From positions 1,762,488-1,826,487 of the forward strand of contig NZ_JAODBT010000001.1 in assembly GCF_027497995.1 (NCBI RefSeq): DNA of 64,000 nucleotides, in the 5' to 3' direction. The DNA comes from Stenotrophomonas sp. Iso1. Its GTDB lineage: Bacteria > Pseudomonadota > Gammaproteobacteria > Xanthomonadales > Xanthomonadaceae. The notes under the pieces are model-generated. The model was not told the DNA's origin and did no database searches. It saw only the letters and a program-made list of their open reading frames with translations. This document shows positions 35,782 through 45,899 of the stretch, in pieces (position 1 is the first letter of the stretch; every line of letters starts with the position of its first letter). Made by a program: the position numbers and the translations under genes.

Positions 35782-38700
35782 ATGGATTTTTCCCGTTTCT
35801 TCATCGACAGACCGATCTTCGCGGCGGTGTTGTCGATCATGATCTTTGCCGCCGGCTTGATCAGCATTCCGATGCTGCCAATCGGTGAGTATCCGGAAGT
35901 AGTGCCGCCCTCCGTGGTGGTGCGCACGGTGTACCCGGGTGCCAACCCCAAGGTCATCGCCGAGACTGTTGCCACTCCGTTGGAAGAAGCGATCAACGGC
36001 GTCGAGGGCATGATGTACCTCAAGTCGGTGGCCGGCTCTGACGGCGTGCTGCAGATGACCATCACCTTCCGCCCGGGCACCGACCCGGACGAGGCGGCGG
36101 TGAAAGTGCAGAACCGCGTCGCTCAGGCGCAGGCACGTCTGCCCGAGGACGTGCGCCGGCAAGGCGTGACCACCCAGAAGCAGTCGCCCACCTTCCTGAT
36201 GGTGGTGCACCTGACCTCGCCCAAGGGCAAGTACGACACGTTGTACCTGCGCAACTACGCGCGCCTGCACGTCAAGGATTCACTGGCACGTATTCAGGGC
36301 GTGGGCGATGCGCAGATCTTCGGCGGTGGTGACTACGCCATGCGCGCATGGCTGGACCCGGACCGCGTGGCCTCTCGGGGGCTGACTGCCAGCGACGTGG
36401 TACGTGCGATGCGAGAGCAGAACGTGCAGGTTTCGGCCGGCCAGCTCGGCGCGGAGCCGATGCCCAATAGTCAGTTCCTGACCCTGATCAATGCCCAAGG
36501 TCGCCTGCGCAGCGAACAGGAGTTCAAGGACATCGTGCTCAAGAGCGGTGTCGATGGTGAAGTGGTGCGTTTGTCGGATGTGGCGCGCGTCGAGCTGGGC
36601 GCGGGCGATTACACGCTGCGTTCGCAGCTGGATGGCAAGAACGCAGTCGGCATCGGTATCTTCCAGGCACCGGGTGCCAACGCGCTGGAGATCCGCGATG
36701 CGGTGATCGGCACGATGGACGAAATGCAGAAGGCCTTCCCGGACGACGTGAAGTACGAAGCGGTGTACGACACCACCATCTTCGTGCGCGACTCCATCAA
36801 GGCGGTAGTGACCACGTTGCTGGAAGCCATCGCTCTGGTGGTGCTGGTGGTGATCCTGTTCCTGCAGACCTGGCGTGCCTCGATCATTCCGTTGATCGCG
36901 GTGCCGGTGTCGATTGTGGGTACGTTCGCCGCGCTGTACATGCTGGGTTTCTCGATCAACACACTGAGCCTGTTTGGATTGGTGTTGGCGATTGGCATCG
37001 TGGTCGATGACGCCATCGTGGTGGTGGAAAACGTCGAACGAAACATCGAGGAAGGCCTGTCGCCTACCGCGGCTGCGCACCAGGCGATGAAGGAAGTGTC
37101 TGGGCCAATCGTCGCCATTGCGCTGGTTTTGTGTGCGGTCTTCGTGCCGATGGCATTCCTGTCTGGCGTGACCGGGCAGTTCTACAAGCAGTTCGCGGTG
37201 ACCATCGCCATCTCGACGGTGATTTCGGCGATCAACTCGCTGACCCTGTCGCCGGCACTGGCCGCGCGTCTGCTCAAGCCGCATGGCGCGCCCAAGGATG
37301 GCCCGAGCCGTCTGATTGACCGTTTGTTCGGTTGGGTGTTCCGTCCGTTCAATCGCTTCTTCAAGTCCAGCTCGGAAAAGTACGAGCGTGGCGTGTCGAA
37401 GATCCTCGGTCGTCGCGGCGCCGTGTTCGTGGTCTACGCGATCCTGCTGGTGGGTACTGGCGTGATCTTCAAGTTGGTGCCGCCTGGCTTCATTCCGACG
37501 CAGGACAAGCTGTACCTGATTGCCGGTGTGAAACTGCCTGAAGGTTCGTCCATCGCGCGTACCGATGAAATGCTGCGCAAGGTCGCCAAGATTGCTCAGG
37601 AAACCGATGGCGTTGCACACACCATTTCGTTCCCGGGTTTGAATGCGCTGCAGTTCACCAACACGCCCAACACCGGCGTGGCCTTCATTCCGCTCAAACC
37701 GTTCAACGAGCGTCATGGCCGCACCGCTGCGCAGATCAATGCGGAGATCAACCAGAAGATTGCCGGGCTGCAGGAAGGTTTCGCGTTCGCGATGATGCCG
37801 CCGCCGATCCTTGGTTTGGGTAACGGCAACGGCTACCAGATGTTCATCGAGGACCGTGGCAATCTCGGTTACGGCGCGTTGCAGAATGCGGTGCAGGCGA
37901 TGCAGGGTGCCGTGGCGCAAACCCCAGGTATGGCGTACCCAATCACCAGCTACCAGGCCAACGTGCCGCAGCTGGATGCGGAAGTGGATCGCGTCAAAGC
38001 CAAAGCACAGGGCGTGCAGCTGACCGAGTTGTTCGACACGCTGCAGACCTACCTCGGCTCGGCGTACGTCAACGACTTCAACCAGTTTGGCCGTACCTGG
38101 CAGGTGATCGCTCAGGCCGATGGCCAGTTCCGTGACAGCGTGGAAGACATTGGCAAACTGCGCACCCGCAATGATCGCGGGGAGATGGTGCCGATTGGTT
38201 CGATGGTGACCATCAAGGAAACCTACGGCCCGGACCCGGTGCTGCGCTTCAACGGTTACCCGGCGGCCGATCTGGCGGGCGAGGCAGACCCGCGCATGCT
38301 GTCTTCGGCTCAGGCGATGAACAAGCTGACCGAGATCGCCGGCAAGGTGTTGCCGGTGGGTATGACCACCGAGTGGACCGACCTGAGCTACCAGCAGGCC
38401 ACGCAGGGCAAGGCAGCCTTCATCGTGTTCCCGGTGGCGATTCTGCTGGCGTTCCTGGTGCTGGCTGCGCTGTACGAAAGTTGGTCGCTGCCGCTGGCGG
38501 TGATTCTGATCGTGCCGATGACGTTGCTGTCTGCCTTGTTTGGTGTGTGGTTGACCGGTGGCGACAACAACGTGTTCGTGCAGGTGGGTCTGGTGGTGCT
38601 GATGGGGCTGGCGTGTAAGAACGCGATCCTGATCGTCGAGTTCGCCCGCGAACTGGAAATGGGTGGCAAGGGCATTGTTGAAGCGGCGCTGGAAGCCTGC

Positions 38701-38952
38701 CGTCTGCGTCTGCGTCCGATCGTGATGACGTCCATTGCTTTCATCGCCGGCACGGTTCCGCTGGTGTTGTCGCATGGTGCAGGTGCCGAGGTGCGTTCGG
38801 TGACCGGTATCACCGTGTTTGCCGGCATGTTGGGCGTAACGCTGTTCGGCCTGTTCCTGACGCCAGTGTTCTACGTCGCGCTGCGCAAGTTCGTCACCCG
38901 CAACGGTGGCGGCAAGCTCGCGCAGCATGGTGAGCCGACCATTCACCATTGA
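35782..38952 (+). CDS. RND multidrug efflux transporter (SmeW/MexF-like)
   Basis: A 1056-residue inner-membrane proton-driven exporter of the HAE1 family, with the standard length and two repeats of six helices. It opens MDFSRFFIDRPIFAAVLSIM, as MexF-type pumps do. The proton-relay aspartates are in the helix 4 segment LAIGIVVDDAIVVVENVERN near residue 405. The second half has LVVLMGLACKNAILIVEFARE with the essential lysine near 945. It should pair with the adaptor upstream and the channel downstream. MexF-like pumps typically export chloramphenicol, quinolones and quinone-like signals. Confidence 0.95.
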   Translation: MDFSRFFIDRPIFAAVLSIMIFAAGLISIPMLPIGEYPEVVPPSVVVRTVYPGANPKVIAETVATPLEEAINGVEGMMYLKSVAGSDGVLQMTITFRPGTDPDEAAVKVQNRVAQAQARLPEDVRRQGVTTQKQSPTFLMVVHLTSPKGKYDTLYLRNYARLHVKDSLARIQGVGDAQIFGGGDYAMRAWLDPDRVASRGLTASDVVRAMREQNVQVSAGQLGAEPMPNSQFLTLINAQGRLRSEQEFKDIVLKSGVDGEVVRLSDVARVELGAGDYTLRSQLDGKNAVGIGIFQAPGANALEIRDAVIGTMDEMQKAFPDDVKYEAVYDTTIFVRDSIKAVVTTLLEAIALVVLVVILFLQTWRASIIPLIAVPVSIVGTFAALYMLGFSINTLSLFGLVLAIGIVVDDAIVVVENVERNIEEGLSPTAAAHQAMKEVSGPIVAIALVLCAVFVPMAFLSGVTGQFYKQFAVTIAISTVISAINSLTLSPALAARLLKPHGAPKDGPSRLIDRLFGWVFRPFNRFFKSSSEKYERGVSKILGRRGAVFVVYAILLVGTGVIFKLVPPGFIPTQDKLYLIAGVKLPEGSSIARTDEMLRKVAKIAQETDGVAHTISFPGLNALQFTNTPNTGVAFIPLKPFNERHGRTAAQINAEINQKIAGLQEGFAFAMMPPPILGLGNGNGYQMFIEDRGNLGYGALQNAVQAMQGAVAQTPGMAYPITSYQANVPQLDAEVDRVKAKAQGVQLTELFDTLQTYLGSAYVNDFNQFGRTWQVIAQADGQFRDSVEDIGKLRTRNDRGEMVPIGSMVTIKETYGPDPVLRFNGYPAADLAGEADPRMLSSAQAMNKLTEIAGKVLPVGMTTEWTDLSYQQATQGKAAFIVFPVAILLAFLVLAALYESWSLPLAVILIVPMTLLSALFGVWLTGGDNNVFVQVGLVVLMGLACKNAILIVEFARELEMGGKGIVEAALEACRLRLRPIVMTSIAFIAGTVPLVLSHGAGAEVRSVTGITVFAGMLGVTLFGLFLTPVFYVALRKFVTRNGGGKLAQHGEPTIHH

Positions 38953-39047
38953 CAGAGGCATTAGTGGAGAGGCGTGAGGAGTGAGGAGCGTTGGACGTAA
39001 CAGCAGTCGCCATCACCTCTTGCCCTTGGCTCACGCGCTTGATCCGT

Positions 39048-39069
39048 CATTCCCGCGAAAGCGGGGATG
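39048..39069. repeat. CATTCCCGC-GAAA-GCGGGGATG stem-loop repeat
   Basis: A 9-bp stem with one G-U pair and a GAAA loop, in the 174-base spacer between the pump and dehydrogenase genes. It is of the dispersed CATTCCCGCGAAAGCGGG type and related to the copy at 32550. Confidence 0.65.
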
Positions 39070-39126
39070 GCGGCCAGAAAGTGGTCTACAGCCGTCCCAA
39101 ATTGAATCCCCCATGAGAAGAATCCA

Positions 39127-39857
<731 letters not shown>

Positions 39858-39864
<7 letters not shown>

Positions 39865-41273
39865 TACGCATGTTGACCGCAGCCGTTGCCAGCGCATTGC
39901 TGGCCGGCTGCGTCAGCGTCGGCCCGGACTACAAGGCACCACCGCCGCAAGCGGTGCAGCTGCAGGGTAGCGTTGATCCATCCTTCAGCAATGCTTCGCC
40001 GGTCGCGAATTGGTGGTCGCAGTTCGACGACCCGGTACTGGCGGAACTGGTGCATGGTGCGCTGGCGGGAAACCTTGATCTGCGCATTGCGATGGCGCGG
40101 GTGCGTGCAGCACGCGCGGTGTTCACCGAGCAGCGCCTGGATCAGGCGCCGCATGTGACGGCGGGTGGCAGCCAGGATCGCCGCAAGCAACCCGATCCCA
40201 CGCAAGGCGGGGAGCGTGTTTACAGCGAAAGCTATCAGCTGGGTTTTGATGCTGGCTGGGAGCTGGATCTGTTCGGCCGGCAGCGGCGCGCCGCTGAAGC
40301 GGCCCGTGCTGACCTGGGTGCCGAGCGTGACAGTCTGGTCGACGCGCAGGTCACGGTTGCTGCCGAAGTGGCGCGCAACTATTTCGAGTTGCGTGGCACG
40401 CAGAAGCGTATCGCGGTAGCGCAGCAAACGCTGATAAACCTGCGCGACACCCAGCAGCTCACCGAGACCCGGTGGGAGCTGGGCGCTGGGAGCGAATTGG
40501 ATGTGCAGAGCAGTCGCGCGCGGTTGAAAGCGATTGAAGCCGACATCCCGTTGCTGGAAGTGGTGCAGGTGCAATCGCGTCACCGTTTGGCGGTGTTGCT
40601 GGGTCGGCGACCGGATGCATTGAATACGCTGTTGCAGCCTCGCGAAGTGCCGGCATTCGCCAAGGCATTGCCGCTGGGCGACACCACCGATCTGCTGCGT
40701 CAACGTGCGGATGTACGTATTGCTGAGCGTCGTTTGGCTGCAGCAACTGCACGTGTTGGTGTTGCCACTGCAGATTTGTTCCCGCGTATCAGCCTGAGTG
40801 GTTTCGTCGGCTTCCTCGGCGGCGATGCCAACGGCCTGGTCAACGGCAACAACAAAGCGTGGTCACTGACCCCGTCGATCAGCTGGGCCGCGTTCGACTT
40901 CGGTACCGTGCGTGCACGTTTGCGTGCAAGCAAGGCGCAGGCCGATGGTGCCGCTGCAGAGTACGAACAGGCGGTGCTACTGGCATTGGAAGACACCGAG
41001 AATGCGCTGACGCGCTATGCCAAGGAACAGGCGCGGTTGGCGATCATTGCCGAGCAGGCGCAGGCAGCACGTCGTGCGGCTAGCCTGGCGCAGATCCGCT
41101 ACCGCGAAGGCTCCGAGGACTTCCTCGCGTTGCTGGATGCACAGCGTAATCAGCTGGCTGCCGATGACGCGTTGGCAGCGGCAGAGGCCACGGTCAACGT
41201 CAATGTAGTGGCGGTGTACAAAGCCTTGGGCGGTGGTGTGCAGTCGGCGGAAACAGTAGCTCGTCTGCCTTGA
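39858..41273 (+). CDS. Outer-membrane efflux channel (SmeX/OprN-like)
   Basis: A 471-residue TolC-family channel of the NodT type. The signal has lipobox LLAGC (Cys at about 17), followed by VSVGPDYKAPPPQAV, the standard opening of OprM/OprN proteins. The two OEP repeats are visible, with [23 protein letters not shown] in the first and LTPSISWAAFDFGTVRARLRAS in the second. It completes the tripartite pump. The ATG overlaps the end of the dehydrogenase gene, and a bidirectional terminator follows. Confidence 0.93.
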
Positions 41274-41428
41274 ATGGGCGTGCTCTGGTAACTGCAGTTT
41301 CCTAGCTCCCGCTCCGCAGCGGGGCTCTTGTATCCCTTCCAAAGGGTTCGTCGGGCTACGAATTTCAGGCCGCACACGGTCCGTTTCTCACCATGAGAGC
41401 GGGATTGGGAGCGGGGGATTGCAACAAG

Positions 41429-41455
41429 AAAGAGGCGGCCAATGGCCGCCTCTTT
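41429..41455. terminator. Bidirectional terminator between the efflux operon and the aminotransferase gene
   Basis: AAAGAGGCGGCC-AAT-GGCCGCCTCTTT has a perfect 12-bp stem ending in T-rich or A-rich arms on both sides. It lies between two convergent genes. Confidence 0.85.
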
Positions 41456-41479
41456 CATTCAACGCTCAGTTCAAACCGC

Positions 41480-42982
41480 TCAAGCCGCGTTGGCCTGCTC
41501 TCGGCGTGGGCCTTCAACCAGCGCGCGGCCGACCATCTCCACCAGCAGGTCCAGCTCTTCCTCATCCATATCGAAGTGCGGCGTGAAGCGCAGCGAATTC
41601 TCGCCACCATGGATGACGTTGACGCCATGCATGCGCAGCCACTCTTCGGTGGAGTTGGTGCCGTAGCACTTGAACTGCGGTGCCAGTTCGCAGGAGAACA
41701 GCAGGCCAGTGCCCTGCACCTTGGTGATCAACCCGCCGAGCTTGGCCTTGAGGGCCTCCAGCTTCTGCACCGACTGCTCGCCACGCAGGCGAATGTTCTG
41801 CCGGACTTCCGGTGACAGACGGGCGAGGGTGGCGCATGCCACGTCCAGCGCACGCGGGTTGGTGGTCATGGTGTTGCCATACACGCCCTTGCGATACAGG
41901 CCGGCGGCGTGTGCGGTAACAGCCAGCACTGACAGCGGGAACTGCGCGCCGTTCAGTGCCTTGGAATAGGTTTCCATGTCCGGCGGGTCGAGCGTCTCGT
42001 AGCCTGGGTAATCCACGAAGGACAGCGTCCCGTGTGCGCGCAACGCTGCTTGAATGGAGTCGATCAACAACAGGCTGCCGTGCTCGCGGGTCAGCTCGCG
42101 TGCCAACTTGTAGAAGCTAGCAGGCACGGCGCGGCCCGGGTCACCTTCGCCCATCACCGGCTCCAGGAACACCGCTTCGATGAACCAGTTGTTGGCTTCG
42201 GCATCGGCAAATACCTTGCGCAGCGCAGCTTCGTCATACGGAGCGATGGTGATGACGCTGTTCTCGCCGCGATAACTGGCCAAGTGCTGGTCGTAGGTCT
42301 TGCGGCTGGAATCGGAGTACAGCGCCGGGCGATCGGTTCGGCCGTGGAAGCTGCCCTTGATCACCACACGCTTGATGGTGGCGCCGGCATGGCGCGCACC
42401 CAGGTCAGTCTGCAATTTGGCATTGATATCAGCGATGCGCGCGGCCAAGCCGACGGCTTCGGAACCGGAGTTCAAACACATGAAGTGTGAGAACGGACAG
42501 CCACCACGGCTGTGGCCGATTTCCTTGCGCATCGCCTGGGTGAAGCGGCGCTGGGCCAGGCTCGGGGTCATGATGTTGGCCATCACCTGCGGTTTTGCCG
42601 CAGCGGCCATCACATCAGCCGGAGTGTGGCCGAAACCGAGCATGCCGTAGCCACCGGCGTCGTAAAGCACTGCGCCCTTGAGTGAGATCACCCACGGGCC
42701 ATAGGCGGCCAGCGCGATGTAGGGCACCACTGCGTCATCGGCGTAGAAGTTGACGAAGCCGGCCTGCATCGCGGCAATCTGGTCTTTCTCGTCCAGGTCC
42801 AGCAGATCGGCAACTTCACCTTTGACTCGGGTGTATTCGTTGCCAGCCGCTGCGATGGCGCGGGCCAGGTCGGGATGGGCGATGGCCAAGCGCTCGACGC
42901 TGGCATCGTCCAGGCCTTGGGTAAGGCGGGTGCCAGCGTGCGCGCGAAGCGGGGCGAGGGGGCCGAGTACGGTCATGCTCAT
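41480..42982 (-). CDS. Class III PLP-dependent aminotransferase
   Basis: A 500-residue aminotransferase, longer than the usual 400-450 because of about 60 extra N-terminal residues. PLP-site motifs: FMCLNSGSEAVGLAARI near residue 170, KGSFHGRTDRPALYS near 210, the ring-nitrogen aspartate in LLLIDSIQAALRAHG (Asp308), and the Schiff-base lysine in YSKALNGAQFPLS (Lys341). The residue after the aspartate is Ser rather than the usual Glu. The substrate is probably an omega-amino acid or basic amino acid, but I cannot name it. It is divergent from an Lrp/AsnC regulator that likely controls it. Confidence 0.85.
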   Translation of the reverse strand: MSMTVLGPLAPLRAHAGTRLTQGLDDASVERLAIAHPDLARAIAAAGNEYTRVKGEVADLLDLDEKDQIAAMQAGFVNFYADDAVVPYIALAAYGPWVISLKGAVLYDAGGYGMLGFGHTPADVMAAAAKPQVMANIMTPSLAQRRFTQAMRKEIGHSRGGCPFSHFMCLNSGSEAVGLAARIADINAKLQTDLGARHAGATIKRVVIKGSFHGRTDRPALYSDSSRKTYDQHLASYRGENSVITIAPYDEAALRKVFADAEANNWFIEAVFLEPVMGEGDPGRAVPASFYKLARELTREHGSLLLIDSIQAALRAHGTLSFVDYPGYETLDPPDMETYSKALNGAQFPLSVLAVTAHAAGLYRKGVYGNTMTTNPRALDVACATLARLSPEVRQNIRLRGEQSVQKLEALKAKLGGLITKVQGTGLLFSCELAPQFKCYGTNSTEEWLRMHGVNVIHGGENSLRFTPHFDMDEEELDLLVEMVGRALVEGPRREQANAA

Positions 42983-43042
42983 CTCCAGAATTTTCTTGTA
43001 TAGCCATTATCTGGAGATTCTGGACACATGGCAGCTGTGATC

Positions 43043-43080
43043 TCGACGATTTTTCGGTTAATTTCGTCGAATCGACGAAA
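43043..43080. promoter_or_regulatory. Lrp/AsnC-type operator palindrome
   Basis: TTTCGTCGA-A-TCGACGAAA (43062-43080) is a perfect 9-bp inverted repeat around one base. A further TCGACGA half-site is at 43043-43049, 29 bases from the matching half in the palindrome. It lies immediately upstream of the regulator gene and within 100 bases of the aminotransferase start, suited to controlling both. Confidence 0.7.
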
Positions 43081-43092
43081 CTGGTGTGCAAT

Positions 43093-43524
43093 GTGAAGAT
43101 TTCCCCTGCTGATGAGCGCCTGCTTTCCGTCCTGCGTGAAGACGCTCGCGCCTCCACCGCACAGATCGCCCGTCGACTTGGGCTGTCGCGTACCACCGTG
43201 CAGAGCCGTATTGATCGCCTGGAACAACAGGGGGTGATTGCCGGCTACACCGTGCGCACTCACGAGGACTACGAGCAGGGGCAGGTACGCGCCCATATAT
43301 TGATTACGGTGCTGCCGAAGAAGATGCCCGCAGTGGTGAAAGCCCTGCGCGATATCCCGGAGGTGCGTTCGCTACATTCGGTCAGCGGCAACCACGACCT
43401 GATCGCGATGGTGGTGGTGGGTGGGGTCAGCGAAATGGATGTAGTCACCGACGCCATCGGTGCGGTGGATGGCGTGGAGCGCACCACCAGCGCAATTATT
43501 TTGTCGACCAAGTTCGAGCGGTGA
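43093..43524 (+). CDS. Lrp/AsnC-family transcriptional regulator
   Basis: A 143-residue feast/famine regulator. The N-terminal helix-turn-helix is DERLLSVLREDARASTAQIARRLG followed by SRTTVQSRIDRLEQQGVI (each part quoted by its ends). The C-terminal RAM domain, about residues 65-143, contains VKALRDIPEVRSLHSVSGNHDLIAMV, with the GxHD-like ligand loop. Such proteins bind amino acids and regulate metabolism of the same compound. I chose GTG 43093 (VKISPADERLL) for the family spacing; GTG 43084 is in frame. It is divergent from the aminotransferase gene with an operator-like palindrome between them. Confidence 0.9.
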   Translation: MKISPADERLLSVLREDARASTAQIARRLGLSRTTVQSRIDRLEQQGVIAGYTVRTHEDYEQGQVRAHILITVLPKKMPAVVKALRDIPEVRSLHSVSGNHDLIAMVVVGGVSEMDVVTDAIGAVDGVERTTSAIILSTKFER

Positions 43525-43575
43525 GGGAAGAAGTGGGGGCAATGGCGGGATGAAAAGCAAAATCCCCGTCGGAGC

Positions 43576-43581
43576 TACAAT
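43576..43581 (+). promoter_or_regulatory. Possible -10 element for queA
   Basis: TACAAT, one base from the consensus, sits 28 bases before the TTG start of queA. No good -35 is present at the right spacing. Its position argues against the alternative upstream ATG at 43550 as the real start. Confidence 0.3.
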
Positions 43582-43609
43582 ACCCGGCTCCCCGCAAGAC
43601 GTTCCGGCC

Positions 43610-44653
43610 TTGAAGAAGTCCGATTTCAATTACGAACTGCCCGAGGCGTTGATCGCCCAGGCCCCATTGGCTGAGCGTTCGGCCAGCCGTCTGTTGCTGG
43701 TGCCGCCAGCGCCTGGTGTGTTCGATGACCGCCATATCCGTGACCTGCCGCAGTTGCTGCAGCCCGGCGACCTGCTGATCTTCAATGACACGCGGGTCAT
43801 CCCGGCGCGTCTGTTCGGCCAGAAAGCCACCGGTGGCCGGGTCGAGATACTGATTGAGCGCCTGCTCGGTGGCCAACAGGCTCGCGCCCAGATCGGCGCC
43901 AGCAAATCGCCCAAGCCGGGCAGCCGCATTCAGCTCGATGCCGGCGGCGAAGCCGAAGTGCTGGGCCGCGATGGCGAGTTCTACGTACTGCGTTTCGATA
44001 TCCCCGAGCCGCTGGAATCTTGGTTGGTACACGAAGGTCGTCTGCCATTGCCGCCGTATATCCACCGCGAACCCGGTGCTGATGACCGCGAGCGTTACCA
44101 GACCGTGTTCGCCAAACAGGTGGGCGCGGTGGCGGCGCCGACCGCGGGCCTGCATTTCGACGAAACCTTGCTGGCGCAGTTGAATGATCGCGGCGTGCAG
44201 TTCGGCCATATCACCCTGCATGTGGGTGCCGGTACCTTCCAGCCAGTACGGGTGGATGACCTCACGCATCACGTAATGCACCGCGAATGGCTCAACGTTG
44301 GCGCCGAGCTGGTGGACAAGGTGCGCCGCACCCGCGCTGCGGGCGGCCGTGTGATTGGTGTGGGTACGACCGTGGTGCGGGCGCTGGAGAGTGCGATGCG
44401 GGAAGGCGAGCTGCACCCGTATGCCGGCGAAACCCAGATCTTCATCACCCCGGGTTATCGCATCCGTAGCGTCGATGCCATGGTCACCAACTTCCACCTA
44501 CCCGAGAGCACGCTGCTGATGATGATCAGCGCATTTGCCGGCAAACAACGGGTGTTCGAGGCCTACGCACACGCTATCGCACAGCAATACCGCTTCTTCA
44601 GCTACGGCGATGCGATGTTGCTGTTTCCCGCACAGGAGGGTGCGGCGGTTTGA
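43610..44653 (+). CDS. queA: tRNA preQ1(34) S-adenosylmethionine ribosyltransferase-isomerase
   Basis: QueA (347 residues) transfers and isomerises the ribosyl group of S-adenosylmethionine to make epoxyqueuosine in tRNA. It starts at TTG 43610 (LKKSDFNYELPEALIAQAPL), matching the family opening; ATG 43550 would add 20 residues and overlap a promoter-like element. Family motifs include FNDTRVIPARLFG, AAPTAGLHFD, FGHITLHVGAGTFQPV and TNFHLPESTLLMMISAF. Its pathway partner tgt lies 4 kb downstream, separated by an iron transporter. Confidence 0.95.
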   Translation: MKKSDFNYELPEALIAQAPLAERSASRLLLVPPAPGVFDDRHIRDLPQLLQPGDLLIFNDTRVIPARLFGQKATGGRVEILIERLLGGQQARAQIGASKSPKPGSRIQLDAGGEAEVLGRDGEFYVLRFDIPEPLESWLVHEGRLPLPPYIHREPGADDRERYQTVFAKQVGAVAAPTAGLHFDETLLAQLNDRGVQFGHITLHVGAGTFQPVRVDDLTHHVMHREWLNVGAELVDKVRRTRAAGGRVIGVGTTVVRALESAMREGELHPYAGETQIFITPGYRIRSVDAMVTNFHLPESTLLMMISAFAGKQRVFEAYAHAIAQQYRFFSYGDAMLLFPAQEGAAV

Positions 44654-44673
44654 CGCAGTGGGCGTGGCAATGA

Positions 44674-44694
44674 AAATGAGATAAATTCTCATTT
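44674..44694. promoter_or_regulatory. Fur box upstream of the iron transporter
   Basis: AAATGAGA-TAAAT-TCTCATTT is a perfect 8-bp inverted repeat, close in form to Fur boxes (AATGAGAATNATTCTCATT). It lies about 55 bases upstream of the substrate-binding protein gene, and the TAAATT inside it could be part of a -10 element. Iron-replete repression of the operon is the expected result. Confidence 0.75.
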
Positions 44695-44747
44695 GAAACC
44701 GTTGCCGGCCACGCTGCCGGTTCCGACGACCACTTCTGGAGAATCAA

Positions 44748-45827
44748 ATGCGTCATCCGAAGCGCGCCGCCGGCCATTTGGCTGCCTTGTGTTCCCTCAT
44801 TCTTCTGGGCGCCTGCGCCAAGACCGACACCGCACCTGCTGCTGCGGATGGCAAGCCTGCCGTTGCGGCGGCAGGTGAGGTCAATCTTTACACCACACGC
44901 GAGCCGGGTCTGATCCAGCCGCTGCTGGATGCTTTTACGGCCGACACCGGCATCAAGGTCAACACCGTGCTGCTCAAGGACGGTCTGACCGAGCGTCTGG
45001 CTGCGGAAGGCGAGCGTTCCGCAGCCGATGTCCTGATGACCGTGGATACCGGCCGCCTGCTGGATGTGGTGGAAGCCGGGCATACCCAGGTCGTGGCTTC
45101 GGACGCTCTCAATACGGCCATCCCGGCCAACCTGCGTGGCGCTGATGGCCAATGGTTCGCCCTGTCGCTGCGAGATCGCGTGCTGTACGCGGACAAGGAC
45201 CTGAAGCTGGACGGCTTCACCTATCAGGATCTGGCCGACCCGAAGTGGAAGGGGCGGGTATGCATTCGTTCGGGCCAGCACCCGTACAACACCAGCTTGT
45301 TCGCCGCGATGATCGCCCATGACGGTGCCGAGAAAACCGAAGCCTGGTTGCGCGGTGTGAAGAACAACCTGGCACGCAAGGCGGCGGGTGGTGATCGCGA
45401 TGTGGCCCGCGACATCCTTGCCGGCATCTGTGACATCGGCATCGCCAACGCCTATTACGTTGGCCGCATGAAGAACGCCGAGGAAGGTTCCGAGCAGCGC
45501 GCCTGGGGCGAAGCCATCCAGGTGGTACGCCCGGTGTTTGCGGGCGCCGATGGCGGTACCCACGTCAACATTTCCGGTGCGGCCGTGGCCAAGCACGCGC
45601 CCAACCGCGACAACGCGGTCAAGCTGCTGGAATACCTGGTCAGCGATGGTTCGCAGAGCCTGTATGCGCGCGCCAATTACGAATACCCGGTCAAAGTGGG
45701 CGTTGAACTGGACCCGGTGGTGGCCAGCTTTGGGCCGATGAAGATTGATCCGCTGCCGCTGACCGAGGTGGTAGCCAATCGCAAGCTTGCCAGTGAGCTG
45801 GTGGACAAGGTTGGTTTCGACAACTGA
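44748..45827 (+). CDS. fbpA: Fe(3+) ABC transporter substrate-binding protein
   Basis: A 359-residue periplasmic ferric-binding protein. The signal peptide has lipobox LLGAC with lipidated Cys near residue 23, so it is probably membrane-anchored rather than free. The mature fold begins VNLYTTREPGLIQPLLDAF. A twin-tyrosine iron-site motif, GIANAYYVGRM, is near residue 240, as in FbpA/FutA. The SVFAGADGGTHVNISGAAVAKHAP region is also typical. It follows a Fur box and precedes permease and ATPase genes, with a terminator-like hairpin in between. Confidence 0.9.
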   Translation: MRHPKRAAGHLAALCSLILLGACAKTDTAPAAADGKPAVAAAGEVNLYTTREPGLIQPLLDAFTADTGIKVNTVLLKDGLTERLAAEGERSAADVLMTVDTGRLLDVVEAGHTQVVASDALNTAIPANLRGADGQWFALSLRDRVLYADKDLKLDGFTYQDLADPKWKGRVCIRSGQHPYNTSLFAAMIAHDGAEKTEAWLRGVKNNLARKAAGGDRDVARDILAGICDIGIANAYYVGRMKNAEEGSEQRAWGEAIQVVRPVFAGADGGTHVNISGAAVAKHAPNRDNAVKLLEYLVSDGSQSLYARANYEYPVKVGVELDPVVASFGPMKIDPLPLTEVVANRKLASELVDKVGFDN

Positions 45828-45849
45828 GGGCTGCCCCGTAATGCGATCA

Positions 45850-45887
45850 GCCGGTGCCCTTGAACAGCGCACCGGCGTCGTTTTTTT
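45850..45887 (+). terminator. Intra-operon terminator between fbpA and fbpB
   Basis: GCCGGTGC and GCACCGGC form a perfect 8-bp stem with an 11-base loop, followed by GTCG and seven T. It lies 23 bases after the fbpA stop and 13 bases before the permease start. Partial termination would give more binding protein than permease. Confidence 0.75.
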
Positions 45888-45899
45888 CGGGGTGAGCGC

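Noticed and set aside
36280..38961. An 893-codon open frame antisense to the RND pump
   Set aside because: The pump is certain and the antisense frame is rich in His, Arg and Gln without motifs, a typical shadow.
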